64,000 nt of DNA from Streptomyces sp. NBC_01775 (GTDB lineage Bacteria > Actinomycetota > Actinomycetes > Streptomycetales > Streptomycetaceae): contig NZ_CP109104.1 of assembly GCF_035917675.1 (NCBI RefSeq), positions 8,866,001 through 8,930,000 of the forward strand. The letters run 5' to 3'. Numbering within the stretch: the stretch's first letter is position 1; each line of letters opens with the position of its first letter. A program made the translations under genes and the position numbers. Below the pieces are notes generated by a model. That model was not told where the DNA came from, ran no database searches, and was given only the letters and a program-made list of their open reading frames with translations. Positions 24,664-33,547 of this stretch are shown in pieces.

Positions 24664-26268
24664 CTGACCCACCCTGCCGGGCTTCAGCACCTGCGTGAAC
24701 AGCACCGCCCCGCCCTCCTCGCGCAGCCGCACCGTCAGCTCGCCGGTGCCGCCGTCGATATCGACCTGGCCGAAGTACTGGCCGCCCTCGGTCGGCGGGG
24801 TGTTCGCGCGGGTCGGCGCCTTGATGAACTTCTGGTCGGGTCCGAAGGTGCGGTCCAGCTTGAGCGCGGCGAAGCCGCCCGCGTTCATCGGCCCCGACAC
24901 GAACTCCCAGAACGGCGCGAAGTCCTTGAAGGCGGCCTTCTCCGGGTCGTAGCGCTGAGCACAGGTGTGGTGCACATCCGTGGTGAACCACACCGTGCCG
25001 GTGATCTTGCGGTGCTTGATGTGGCGCAGCAGCTCCGCGATCTGGAGTTCACGCCCCAGCGGCGCGCCCGGGTCGCCCTGGGCGACCGCCTCCACGTCCG
25101 TCTTCCCGTCGGGGACGACGAGCCCCAGCGGCATGTCCGAGGCGATCACCTTCCACACCGCGCGCGAGCGCGACAGCTCCCGCTTGAGCCAGGCCAGCTG
25201 CCGCGCGCCCAGGATGCCTTGCGCGTCGTCGGGCTGGCGTCCCGGCGAGTTGGCGTTGCGGTAGGCGCGCATGTCCAGCACGAAGACGTCCAGCAGCGGG
25301 CCGTGCCGCACCACGCGGTAGACCCTGCCGTCCTCGTCCTTCGGCGGCAGCGTGCTCACCGGGAAGTACTCGCTGAACGCCCGCAGCGAGCGCGCCGCGA
25401 GGGTGTCCACGTCCTTGACCGTGTACCGCTCGTCATCCAGGATCTCGCCCGGATACCAGTTGTTGAGCACCTCGTGGTCGTCCCACTGCACGATCCACGG
25501 GATCTGCGCGTTGAAGCGGCGCAGCTTCTCATCCAGCAGGTTGTAGCGGAAGTTGCCGCGGAACTCCGCCAGCGTCTCGGCGACCTTGGACTTCTCCTCG
25601 GTGACGACGTTGCGCCACGTCCCGCCGTCCGGCAGGTCGACCTTCTCGACGATGGGGGAGTCGGCGTAGATGGTGTCGCCGCTGTTGAGGAAGAAGTCCG
25701 GGTCCAGGCGCCGCATCTCCTCGAAGATCGGATAGCCGCCCCGGTCCGGGTTGATGCCCCAGCCCTGCCCCGCCAGGTCGCCCGACCACAGGAAGCGCAC
25801 TCCGCGCCGCCGCTCGGGGGCCGTACGGAAGGTGCCGTAGACAGGTTCACCGGTGCGTCTGGGGTCCTCCGGGTCTTCCAGGGTCACCCGGTAGTGGATC
25901 TGCTCGCCGGGCGGCAGGCCGTGCACGGGCATGCGTCCGGTGAAGTCGGTCCCCGGCCCGACCACCGGGCCGCCCCAGCGCTTCGGATTGCGGAACGCCT
26001 CGGTCGCCGCCGTCTCCACCACCATCCGGGCCCTGCGGTCCGCGCGCACCCACACCAGCCCGGAGGAGGTGGTCACATCTCCCGCCTGGACACCCCAGTC
26101 GGCCGACGGCCGTCCGCGCAGGGCCTGCGCGGGTGCCGCCGAGGCCAGCAGCGGCAGCGACAGCGCGGCGCCGGCGCCGAGGGTGCCGCGCAGCACGTCG
26201 CGCCGTGCGTGACTGGTGCCGTTCCTCGGAACGGGACCGGTGCCGTTCCTCGGATCGCCATGTGCCAT
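24661..26268 (-). CDS. phoD: Alkaline phosphatase D (PhoD) family, Tat-exported
   Basis: 535 residues. The N terminus carries a Tat signal: ARRDVLRGTLGAGAALSLPL with cleavage after AQA (about 49). PhoD motifs follow: SGDLAGQGWG, LNSGDTIYADSP (metal ligands), WDDHEVLNNW and FTTDVHHTC. PhoD is a secreted Ca/Fe-dependent phosphodiesterase/phosphatase that frees phosphate from phosphoesters and is normally induced by phosphate starvation through PhoP. Start ATG is 7 bp after GGAGG. The first 20 residues contain a doubled PRNGT unit encoded by a 24-bp-period repeat. I see no clear PHO box in the 305-bp upstream gap. Confidence 0.93.
   Translation of the reverse strand: MAHGDPRNGTGPVPRNGTSHARRDVLRGTLGAGAALSLPLLASAAPAQALRGRPSADWGVQAGDVTTSSGLVWVRADRRARMVVETAATEAFRNPKRWGGPVVGPGTDFTGRMPVHGLPPGEQIHYRVTLEDPEDPRRTGEPVYGTFRTAPERRRGVRFLWSGDLAGQGWGINPDRGGYPIFEEMRRLDPDFFLNSGDTIYADSPIVEKVDLPDGGTWRNVVTEEKSKVAETLAEFRGNFRYNLLDEKLRRFNAQIPWIVQWDDHEVLNNWYPGEILDDERYTVKDVDTLAARSLRAFSEYFPVSTLPPKDEDGRVYRVVRHGPLLDVFVLDMRAYRNANSPGRQPDDAQGILGARQLAWLKRELSRSRAVWKVIASDMPLGLVVPDGKTDVEAVAQGDPGAPLGRELQIAELLRHIKHRKITGTVWFTTDVHHTCAQRYDPEKAAFKDFAPFWEFVSGPMNAGGFAALKLDRTFGPDQKFIKAPTRANTPPTEGGQYFGQVDIDGGTGELTVRLREEGGAVLFTQVLKPGRVGQ
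26215..26254. repeat. Two direct repeats within the 5' end of phoD
   Basis: GGTGCCGTTCCTCGGA occurs twice with a 24-bp period, keeping the phoD frame and encoding the doubled NGTGPVPRNGT head. A recent in-frame duplication upstream of the Tat motif is the likely cause. Confidence 0.9.
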
Positions 26269-26573
26269 GGAGGGGCCTCCTCGAAGCGTCGGGCTGTTGA
26301 GCTGTTACCTGTATCCGGGCCACTTGTATCCCGCCCGTGTGCCGCGCACACGAATCCACAGTGAACACCGACGTCGCACGGGACAGAAGGGTTCCAGAGC
26401 GACTGCGTGGTGTCACCAGGGCCCCGCCCCTAGGATGCCGCCGGACGGGGCGGGTACGGACATCCATACGAAGCCAGGACGCAATCGGTTCGCACAGCCG
26501 GTCGCGGCCTGGGCGCGCGCCACCCCGTGGCCCGTGCACGCACCGCCCGCCCGTCCGCCGTCCAGGAGGCCCG
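26269..26573. other. Intergenic region between divergent phoD and TPR-like gene
   Basis: 305 bp with no convincing gene. It must hold both promoters. A GC-rich stretch with CCCCGCCCC and, about 25 bp later, GGGGCGGG (around 26427-26460) could pair, but no AT-rich -10 is obvious. Confidence 0.4.
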
Positions 26574-29500
26574 ATGACCAGCACGCCCACCCGAACGCCC
26601 GAACAGATCCGCGAGGACATCCGGGCCCAGGGCGGGGCGGCACACGGCCCCGGCCGTCTCGCGCGCGCCGAGGAACTGCTCACCGAGGCCGAGGAGTCCG
26701 GCGAGACGGCAGCCCTCGCCGAGGCGCTGCTCCACCTGGTCACCGCCCGCCGCTTCGGCACGCAGGCCCGGACGACGCCCGCGCCGGTCGAATGGGCGCT
26801 GCGCCTGTGGGACGAGCACCCGCACGCCTTCGGCCCTACTGCCGAGCGCGACCTGCTCTGGTCGCTGCGCTGGGCCGCCGAGGACCTCATCGAGGATCCG
26901 GACGTGCCCACGGGCGCCGTCGAGGAGTGGCTGGCCATGACGGCCCGTCGCTACGCCGCGGCCGGGCTCTCCCAGCGAGCCGTACACATACGGGAGTTCA
27001 TGGCGGCCCAGCGCTTCGGGGATACGGCGCGCGCGGCGCACGCGCTGGATTCCTGGCGTGCCGCAGCGAGGGACGAGAGCGCCGACTGCCCAGGCTGCGA
27101 GCTGGCCTGGCAGGGCATGGCCGTCGCGCGCCGAGCCGACGCGGCGGAGGGGGCCGACGACGCCGACGCCGCGGAGGCGCTGCGCCTGTGGGAGCCCGTT
27201 CTGCGCGGCGAGCACGACTGCCCGAGCCAGGCGCCGTTCCTCCTCGCCGCCTCTCTCGTCCCGCTGCTGCGCCTCGGCAGGGCCGACGAGGCCCGCGGCC
27301 ACCACGTCGCGGGCTACCCCGCCGTGCGGGACGTCCCCACCGAACGGGGCGCGGTCGCGCACCACCTTGAGTTCTGCACCCGTACGGGGAACGAGCCGCG
27401 CGGGCTGCGGCTCCTGGCCGAGCAGGGCGCCCACCGCTGGCAGGCGCGCGAGGACCCCGCGAGCTACGGCGACTGGATGGCCGCCGTGGCCGGGCTGATG
27501 CGGCGGCTGACCGCCCTCGGCCACGAAGAGCTTCCCGTACCGGGCCCACCGGAGCGCCGGTGGACGGCGGCGTCGCTGCTGGAACACGCCACCAACGAGG
27601 CGCTGGCGGTGGCCAGGCGCTTCGACAGGCGTGCCCAGGACGAGAGCAACCGCAAGGCGGCGCTGGCCCGCATCGAGGCCGGGCCATTGGCCGGACATCT
27701 GCCCCTCGGCCTGGGCACGGGGCCCCTGCCGACCCGTACGGCGGAGTCGACGGCAGAGCGGGACGGCGACCCGCGCGCCCTGCTGGTCCGGGCCCGCGCG
27801 CTGAGCGAGGCCGGCCACCCCGGCGCGCTCGCCGCCTGGGCGGAGCTGGACGACGCCGTCGCCCGCACCGGCGTTCCTCTCGACAAGGGGGAGCGGGCCG
27901 AACTCCTCGACCACCGCGCCATGGAGCTGACCCGTACCGACCCGGCATCCGGCGCCGCCGCGTTCACCGAGGCGGCCGGGCACTATGCCGGGGCCGGTAT
28001 GCCCGGCGAAGCCCTCGCCTGCCGGGCCCGCGCCGTTCTGGCGGCGAGCTTCGTCCCCGTACCCGGTGACGGCCCGGCCCGGGCCGGCGCACAAGCCGGC
28101 GCGGCGTGGAAAGCGGGAGGAGCACACGAACAGGCCGGGCAGCGGGCCGAAGCGCTGCTCGCCGAGGCGGAGGGCCTGTGCGCCGAGGCCGAGGCCCTCC
28201 ACGCCGCGGGCCGGGCCGGTACGCGGCACGCCACGGCCGTGCTGCTGACCCGCGCCCGGCTGCGGGCCGGACGGCTCGGCGAGGCACGGTACGAGGGGGC
28301 GGACGAGGCGAGGGACGCGGCACTGGACGCAGCCGCCGGGGCACTCGACGCGGAACTGGACCGCCTCATCTCCTTCGCCGAGCCGGATGCCGACGCGCCC
28401 GCCGTCCTCGCCCGCATCGCCGAGGCCACCGAGACCCGGGGGCGCCTGGCGGCACAGTGCGGCGACCCGGCGCACGCCGAGCGTCTGCTCACCGAGGCGG
28501 CGGCCCTCTGCCACCGCGCCGAGCGCCCCTGGGCGGCCACCGGCCCCGAACTCGCCCTCGCCAGGCTCCTGCTGGAGAACGGCAGGCACACCCGGGCAGC
28601 GGAAGTGCTCGGCGCGGCGCTGGCGGACCCTGCGCGTGCCGCCGCCCGCGATTCCACCGGCCTCGCCCGCCTCCACTCCCTCCTCGCCGAGGCACACGCG
28701 GCGGCGGGCAGGCCGCAGGAGGAGGCCGAGGCGCTGCTGCACGCTGCCCGCTGGTGGGCCCAGGCGGACGGCGAGGCACCGGGCGCGCGCGTCAGACTGC
28801 GGCTCGGCGGCTGCCTGCTGGGCCTCGAACGCGCCGACGAGGCCGCGGCCGTCCTCGAAGCCGCGCTCCCGGACCTCTTCGACGCCGGCGACGAGCCCGG
28901 CACCGTACAGGCGTGCGTCTGGCTCACCCAGACCTGCCGCAGCTCCGGACAGCTCCTGGCCGCCTCCCGGCTGCTCCAGCGGACGGCCGAGGCGCCGCAC
29001 CACTGGCAGGACGCGCACGGACACGCGGTCATCGCCCACCTCGCCGCCGACACCCTGCGCGGATCCGGCAGGTACGAGGCGGCGCGGGCGGCGTACGCCA
29101 GAGCCGAGGAACTGTGGCGCGACCTGGACGACATCCACGGGGTCGTCCGCACCCTGCATGCCCGCGCGTGGCTGATCGCCGAGGCGGGCGGCCGGCCTGC
29201 GGAATCGCTCGCGTTCATGGAGGCCGCCCAGCACGAGATCGAGGCCGCGCTGCGCGTCGGGAGCGGCGTGGAGGACGAGCAGCGGCGCCTCCAGCTGTGC
29301 CTGGAGACCGGTCACACCCACCGTCAGACGGCCGAGCTGCTGGCCGAGTACGATCACGCCCCCGAAAGCTCCGACGCGTCCGTCACCGCGGGCATCCTCG
29401 CCCACGTCGACCTGGCCGTCGCCGCCTTCCACGGCTGCGGGGAGGCGGGGCTGCACGACGCCACCGGGGCGGAGCTGCGCGCCGCGGGCCTGGAGGCCGA

Positions 29501-29648
29501 CCTGGGCCGCTACGAGGAGGCCGTCGAACGGCTCACCAGGGTGCGCGTCACCTACCCCGTGGGCACCCCCGACCCGTACGGCACCGTCGCCGAACGCCTG
29601 GCCGAGGCGGGGGACATCGAGCTGCGGATCGAGAGCGCCCTGCGCTGA
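26574..29648 (+). CDS. Large TPR-like helical repeat protein
   Basis: 1024 residues, almost entirely alpha-helical, rich in Ala, Glu, Arg and Leu. Several stretches have TPR-like spacing (for example AAVLEAALPDLFDAGDEPGTVQACVWL, RYEAARAAYARAEELWRDL and RYEEAVERLTRVR in outline). No kinase, NTPase or DNA-binding motif and no signal peptide is seen, so it looks like a cytoplasmic scaffold or interaction protein. The ATG is 4 bp after GGAGG; longer upstream frames lack support. A segment around residues 490-520 is Gly/Ala-rich and probably a linker. No specific partner is suggested by neighbours. Confidence 0.8.
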   Translation: MTSTPTRTPEQIREDIRAQGGAAHGPGRLARAEELLTEAEESGETAALAEALLHLVTARRFGTQARTTPAPVEWALRLWDEHPHAFGPTAERDLLWSLRWAAEDLIEDPDVPTGAVEEWLAMTARRYAAAGLSQRAVHIREFMAAQRFGDTARAAHALDSWRAAARDESADCPGCELAWQGMAVARRADAAEGADDADAAEALRLWEPVLRGEHDCPSQAPFLLAASLVPLLRLGRADEARGHHVAGYPAVRDVPTERGAVAHHLEFCTRTGNEPRGLRLLAEQGAHRWQAREDPASYGDWMAAVAGLMRRLTALGHEELPVPGPPERRWTAASLLEHATNEALAVARRFDRRAQDESNRKAALARIEAGPLAGHLPLGLGTGPLPTRTAESTAERDGDPRALLVRARALSEAGHPGALAAWAELDDAVARTGVPLDKGERAELLDHRAMELTRTDPASGAAAFTEAAGHYAGAGMPGEALACRARAVLAASFVPVPGDGPARAGAQAGAAWKAGGAHEQAGQRAEALLAEAEGLCAEAEALHAAGRAGTRHATAVLLTRARLRAGRLGEARYEGADEARDAALDAAAGALDAELDRLISFAEPDADAPAVLARIAEATETRGRLAAQCGDPAHAERLLTEAAALCHRAERPWAATGPELALARLLLENGRHTRAAEVLGAALADPARAAARDSTGLARLHSLLAEAHAAAGRPQEEAEALLHAARWWAQADGEAPGARVRLRLGGCLLGLERADEAAAVLEAALPDLFDAGDEPGTVQACVWLTQTCRSSGQLLAASRLLQRTAEAPHHWQDAHGHAVIAHLAADTLRGSGRYEAARAAYARAEELWRDLDDIHGVVRTLHARAWLIAEAGGRPAESLAFMEAAQHEIEAALRVGSGVEDEQRRLQLCLETGHTHRQTAELLAEYDHAPESSDASVTAGILAHVDLAVAAFHGCGEAGLHDATGAELRAAGLEADLGRYEEAVERLTRVRVTYPVGTPDPYGTVAERLAEAGDIELRIESALR

Positions 29649-29690
29649 ACGGTGACGGATGACGGCGTGCGGGCGGCGGGGGGAGTGCCC

Positions 29691-29718
29691 CTGTGGCTCG
29701 CGGCCTGTGGCTCGCGGC
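29691..29718. repeat. Two 14-bp tandem repeats CTGTGGCTCGCGGC
   Basis: Two exact adjacent copies, then a partial GCGGCCCGCGGCCC run, at the convergent junction between the TPR-like gene and the hydrolase gene. Confidence 0.9.
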
Positions 29719-29748
29719 CCGCGGCCCGGTTCCGGGCCGCGCCTGCCC

Positions 29749-30627
29749 TCAGAGGCTCCCGAGCCGTGCCGTGTCCAGGACGATCCGCGCGACCGCTGCC
29801 GGGTCGTCGTTCATCGGCACGTGCCCGCAGCCGCGCAGTCGTACCAGCCGGGCGCCCGGGATGACCCGCTTCGCGCGCACTCCCTGACGCCGGAGCAGGA
29901 TCCGGTCGCGGTCGCCCCAGCCAATGGTCACCGGCACGTCGGTGATGTCCTCGCGGAACGTCGAGCCGGGCCGCTGCCCCTCGGCCAGCACCGGCGTGAA
30001 GCCGGTGGCCCGCGCCAGCGCCCGGGTCTCGGCGACCACGGCGTCGGGGGAACGACGCCCGGGGCGCGCGTAGATGGTGCTGGTCAGTGCGGCCCGCCCG
30101 GCCGCACTGCGGGCCAGCAGCCCGACGACGGGGGAGGGCAGCGCCCGAGCGCCGACGCGCATGCCCTGTAGCACCCCGAAGGCGTAGCGGCGCTCGGCCC
30201 CGTTCCAGAATCCGGCCGGGGACAGCGCGGTGACCGAACGGGCGTGCCCGTGCAGCCCCATCTCCAGCGCCAGCAGCCCGCCCAGCGAGTTGCCGACCAC
30301 GTGCGGGCGCTCGACCCCCAGTGCCGCGCAGGTCTCCGCCAGCAACGGCACGATGCTCTCCACCCCGTAGGAGACTCCCTCGGGCAGCGCGGGTGAGGCG
30401 CCGAAGCCGGGCAGGTCGACGGCGATGACGTCGTACCGCGCGGTCAGTACGGTCAACACCGGCTCCCACGCCTGCCAGTGGTGGCCTATGCCGTGCAGCA
30501 GCAGCACCGGCTCGCCGCTGCCGCGCCGCTCGTACGCCACGTCGAAGGCGGGCCGGGCGGGCGGCCTGACGCGGACGACGGAGGTGGAGACGGACGCGGG
30601 GGTCTGCGGAGTGAAGACGGTGGGCAT
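29749..30627 (-). CDS. Alpha/beta hydrolase
   Basis: 292 residues. The fold is clear: LLLHGIGHHWQAWEPV (oxyanion loop), VIAVDLPGFGAS, nucleophile elbow GNSLGG, and GCGHVPMNDDP with the catalytic His. The acid is likely the Asp in IGWGDRDRI. Substrate class unknown (esterase, lactonase or dehalogenase-like). The gene is divergent from an ECF41 sigma gene with 147 bp between starts. Confidence 0.88.
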   Translation of the reverse strand: MPTVFTPQTPASVSTSVVRVRPPARPAFDVAYERRGSGEPVLLLHGIGHHWQAWEPVLTVLTARYDVIAVDLPGFGASPALPEGVSYGVESIVPLLAETCAALGVERPHVVGNSLGGLLALEMGLHGHARSVTALSPAGFWNGAERRYAFGVLQGMRVGARALPSPVVGLLARSAAGRAALTSTIYARPGRRSPDAVVAETRALARATGFTPVLAEGQRPGSTFREDITDVPVTIGWGDRDRILLRRQGVRAKRVIPGARLVRLRGCGHVPMNDDPAAVARIVLDTARLGSL

Positions 30628-30774
30628 GGCGACTCCTACGGTTCCGGTTGGCTGGACGGCTGGCGGACGAGCTGGCGGGCGGGCGGCTCCAGGTTCGTTG
30701 ACACGATGTCAGCAAGCCTCCGCCGGAGGGAAGGCGATGGCGGTCGCCTTCGCCCCGGCTGGCATCATGGCGAC

Positions 30775-31695
30775 GTGAGTGCAGACGGCGGCGTGAGTCC
30801 TGACGGGACCGAGATCTTCGAGGAGCACCGCCCGGTGCTCCTCGGCGTGGCCTACCGCATGCTCGGCCGTGTGGCCGACGCCGAGGACGTGGTGCAAGAA
30901 GCGTGGCTGCGCTGGTCGGCGGCCGACCGCGAGCAGGTGCGCGAGCCGCGCGGCTATCTCGTACGCGTCACCACCCGCCTCGCCATCGACCGCCTGCGCC
31001 AGCTGCGCGCCAGGCGCGAGGCGTACGTCGGCACCTGGCTCCCCGAGCCCCTGGTCACCGACCTGGCCCCGGGTGCCGCGCGGGACGAGCGGGAGGGCGC
31101 GGAGCGCGTGGTGCTGGCCGAGTCCGTCTCGCTGGCCGTGATGGTGGTGCTGGAGTCCCTCTCACCGCTGGAGCGCGCGGTGTTCGTGCTGCGCGAGGCG
31201 TTCGGCTTCCCCTACGCGCAGATCGCGGAGACGCTGGAGCGCGGCGAGCCCGCCGTGCGGCAGATGGCGTCGCGGGCGCGGCGCCATGTGGAGGAGCGCA
31301 GGACCCGCTTCGACGTCGACCCCAAGCAGCAGCGGGACCTGACGGAGCGGTTCTTGAAGGCATCCGTCGAAGGCGACCTCGAGGGTCTGCTCTCCCTGCT
31401 GGCGCCGGACGCCCGCCTGGTGTCCGACAGCGCGGGCAAGGCCAAGGCGCCCCGCCGGGTCATCGTGGGCGCGGACAAGGTGGCCCGCTTCCTGGCCGCC
31501 ATCGGCCCCCAGGGCGGGGACGGCGTGTTCGGCTTCCGGTTCCTGGAACTCAACGGCGGTCAGGCGCTGCTGGCCACCTACGACGAAGCGCCCGACACGG
31601 TCTTCGCCGCCGATGTGGCCGACGGCCGCATCCAGTCCCTCTACCTGATCAGAAACCCGGACAAGCTGGCGCACCTCACCGGTCAGGGAAACTGA
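30775..31695 (+). CDS. ECF41-type RNA polymerase sigma factor (SigJ-like)
   Basis: 306 residues. Sigma region 2 (FEEHRPVLLGVAYRMLGRVADAEDVVQEAWLRW) and region 4 (LSPLERAVFVLREAFGFPYAQIAETL) are followed by a ~100-residue SnoaL-like extension, and the linker WLPEPLV is the hallmark of the ECF41 group. In this group the extension replaces a separate anti-sigma factor and tunes activity. Two GTG starts six codons apart are possible. ECF41 targets are usually adjacent carboxymuconolactone decarboxylase or oxidoreductase genes; here the neighbours are a hydrolase and an SDR, so these are candidate targets. Confidence 0.9.
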   Translation: MSADGGVSPDGTEIFEEHRPVLLGVAYRMLGRVADAEDVVQEAWLRWSAADREQVREPRGYLVRVTTRLAIDRLRQLRARREAYVGTWLPEPLVTDLAPGAARDEREGAERVVLAESVSLAVMVVLESLSPLERAVFVLREAFGFPYAQIAETLERGEPAVRQMASRARRHVEERRTRFDVDPKQQRDLTERFLKASVEGDLEGLLSLLAPDARLVSDSAGKAKAPRRVIVGADKVARFLAAIGPQGGDGVFGFRFLELNGGQALLATYDEAPDTVFAADVADGRIQSLYLIRNPDKLAHLTGQGN

Positions 31696-31739
31696 GCCGG
31701 CCCCGGATTCGCGTTCCTGCGTACCCCGGCTCCACGTCC

Positions 31740-32513
31740 CTACAGCCCTCCGGCGACCCTCAGCACCGCGCCGGAGGTGTAGGACGCCTCGTCCGAGAGC
31801 AGCCAGGCGACCGCGTCAGCGATCTCCTCCGGCTCGCCGGGCCGCCGTGCCGGGGTGATCTCCGCCTTCTTCCACGCCCGGTCCGGGTCCCCCATCCGCG
31901 CGTGCATCTCGGTCAGTACGGAACCGGGCTGGACGCAGTTGACGCGCACGCCCTCTCCGGTGAACTCCTTGGCCAGGCCCACCGTCATGGCGTCGACGGC
32001 GGCCTTGGACGCGGCGTAGTGCACGTACTCGCCAGGGGAGCCGAGGGTCGCGGCGGACGAGGAGATGTTGACGATGGAGCCGCCGAGCCCGCCGTGCACC
32101 GTGGACATCTCCCGCAGGGCGCGCCGGGCGCACAGCAGCGCGCCCACCACATTGACGTTCACCACGCGCCGCATCACCTCCGGCGAGGTCTCGGTGAAGC
32201 GGCCGAGCGGCCCGGAGACGGCCGCGTTGTTGACCAGGCCGGTGACGGGCCCGAGTGCTTCCCGGACCGAGTCGAACAGGTCGTCGACCGCGTGCTCGTC
32301 GCTGGTGTCCGCGCACACGGTCACCGCGGCGCCGCCCGCCTCGCGCACCGCGTCCGCCGTGCGCTCGGCCGCCTCCGCATCCCGCTCGTAGCCGATCCCC
32401 ACATGGTGGCCGTCCTTGGCGAGCCGCAGCGCCGTGGCGGCGCCGATGCCGCGGCTGCCGCCGGTGATGACGGTGACGCGCTGCCGGGCGGAGGGGGTGA
32501 CGGGGCGGGGCAT
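31740..32513 (-). CDS. SDR family oxidoreductase
   Basis: 257 residues. Cofactor motif TGGSRGIG near residue 17, NNAA near 93, catalytic Ser in NISSSAAT, and YVHYAASK containing the YxxxK pair. This is a classical NAD(P)-dependent SDR related to 3-oxoacyl-ACP reductases and glucose dehydrogenases. The Arg-free start of the second strand (GIGYERDAE) makes cofactor choice unclear. ATG follows GGGAGGATCC. A near-perfect palindrome lies 17 bp upstream of the start, so it is probably repressed by a dimeric regulator not encoded next to it. Confidence 0.9.
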   Translation of the reverse strand: MPRPVTPSARQRVTVITGGSRGIGAATALRLAKDGHHVGIGYERDAEAAERTADAVREAGGAAVTVCADTSDEHAVDDLFDSVREALGPVTGLVNNAAVSGPLGRFTETSPEVMRRVVNVNVVGALLCARRALREMSTVHGGLGGSIVNISSSAATLGSPGEYVHYAASKAAVDAMTVGLAKEFTGEGVRVNCVQPGSVLTEMHARMGDPDRAWKKAEITPARRPGEPEEIADAVAWLLSDEASYTSGAVLRVAGGL

Positions 32514-32529
32514 GGATCCTCCCAGATTT

Positions 32530-32546
32530 TGATCGATGATCGATCA
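32530..32546. promoter_or_regulatory. Palindromic operator upstream of the SDR gene
   Basis: TGATCGAT-G-ATCGATCA, a perfect 8+8 inverted repeat around one base. A second, nested palindrome (ATGATCGATCAT) overlaps it. It starts 17 bp upstream of the SDR start codon, inside the probable promoter, in otherwise GC-rich DNA. Size and position fit a TetR- or MarR-type site. Confidence 0.6.
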
Positions 32547-32589
32547 TTGCAGCGTGTGCGGGGCGGGGCAAGGGGGCGGGGGGAGCCGA

Positions 32590-32624
32590 TTGGTCTTGAC
32601 CAAGGGTGGGGGCCGCCCTATGGT
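32590..32624 (+). promoter_or_regulatory. Promoter with DasR-like operator for the GntR gene
   Basis: TTGGTCTTGACCAA is a perfect inverted repeat around TT and differs by one base from the DasR-responsive core TGGTCTAGACCA. Its right half supplies a -35 (TTGACC), followed after exactly 17 bp by a -10 (TATGGT). A further TGGTC half-site overlaps the -10. The GntR/HutC regulator gene starts 83 bp downstream of the -10, so direct autorepression is likely. Confidence 0.65.
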
Positions 32625-32706
32625 CAAGGAGGCATACGCAAGGACCTTTAAAAAACAAGCACACATAAACACCGCCCGCTGGGCGTACGGGGATTGCGAG
32701 GCAAGG

Positions 32707-33465
32707 GTGGGGACCACGCAACTGGAGACGGTGCCGGAGCCGAAGTACTGGCACCTGAAGACCGTGCTGTCGGACGCGCTCGACTCCGAGTTCGCGGTCG
32801 GCGAGATCCTTCCGAACGAGCGCGAGCTGGCGGCCCGCTTCGGCGTGGCCCGCGCCACGCTCCGCCAGGCTCTCGAACAGCTGGAGCTGGAGGGCCGTCT
32901 CCAGCGCCGCCGCGGAGTGGGCACCACGGTCGCCCCGCCGCGCGTCGGCGTCGGCGTCGGTCCCGAAGGCGGCCCCCACGTGTGGCCCGGCGCGCCCGGC
33001 GACGCCTGGCACACCGAGGACCACGAGGAGACGGAGCCCCCCGCCCCGGTCGCCCGGCTGCTGGGCACCGGCGGCGAGAGCGTCCACGCCGTGCGCCGCA
33101 GCCGCACGACCAGCGGCCAGCCGGTGGCCACCGAGGTGCTCTACGTCCCCGCCGCCGTGGTGTCCCCGCCTCCCGCCGACCAGGACGGACTCAGCTCCGC
33201 CGCCGGTGCCGCGCGTGCCCGCGCCGTCCTGCGCGAGCTCCATCGGCTCCCGCTGGCCGGGCAGGACCGCACGGTGGAGCTGGGCTCGGCCCGCGCCGAC
33301 GACGCGCGCAGGCTGGACCGGCTGCCCGGCGCCCCCGTCCTCGTCGTCACCACCCGCTACCTCACCGACAGCGGCACCTCGGCGGTGGCGGTCTCCACCT
33401 TCCGCGCCGACACCTGCCGGCTGTCCTTCAGCGACTCGGACGCCGTCTCGCTGCTCGCCGGCTGA
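32707..33465 (+). CDS. GntR/HutC family transcriptional regulator (DasR-like)
   Basis: 252 residues from the GTG of VGTTQLETVPEPKYWHLK. The winged helix-turn-helix (about 20-75, with LPNERELAARFGVARATLRQALEQLELEGRL in outline) is followed by a UTRA effector domain (VHAVRRSRTTSGQPVATEVLYVPA to RYLTDSGTSAVAV). HutC-type regulators sense sugar phosphates or amino-acid derivatives. An earlier in-frame ATG would add 57 residues but lies upstream of, or overlaps, the promoter and operator. A ROK-family regulator gene is convergent behind it, so the pair may govern sugar uptake. Confidence 0.88.
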   Translation: MGTTQLETVPEPKYWHLKTVLSDALDSEFAVGEILPNERELAARFGVARATLRQALEQLELEGRLQRRRGVGTTVAPPRVGVGVGPEGGPHVWPGAPGDAWHTEDHEETEPPAPVARLLGTGGESVHAVRRSRTTSGQPVATEVLYVPAAVVSPPPADQDGLSSAAGAARARAVLRELHRLPLAGQDRTVELGSARADDARRLDRLPGAPVLVVTTRYLTDSGTSAVAVSTFRADTCRLSFSDSDAVSLLAG

Positions 33466-33484
33466 CGCGCCGACTCCGGGAGTT

Positions 33485-33523
33485 GATAAGGCGCCTGCCC
33501 CCGCACGGGGCAGGCGCCTTATC
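33485..33523. terminator. Strong bidirectional hairpin terminator
   Basis: GATAAGGCGCCTGCCCC, a 5-base loop, then the exact reverse complement: a perfect 17-bp stem. It lies between the stop codons of the convergent GntR and ROK genes. The AT-rich stem base (GATAAG/CTTATC) can act as the run of U for both strands, so it probably ends both transcripts. Confidence 0.9.
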
Positions 33524-33547
33524 GTTCCACCCCGCGCGCACCGCCCC

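Noticed and set aside
26430..29456. 1008-residue open frame antisense to the TPR-like gene
   Set aside because: Same reason; the plus-strand frame has proper codon bias and a GGAGG site.
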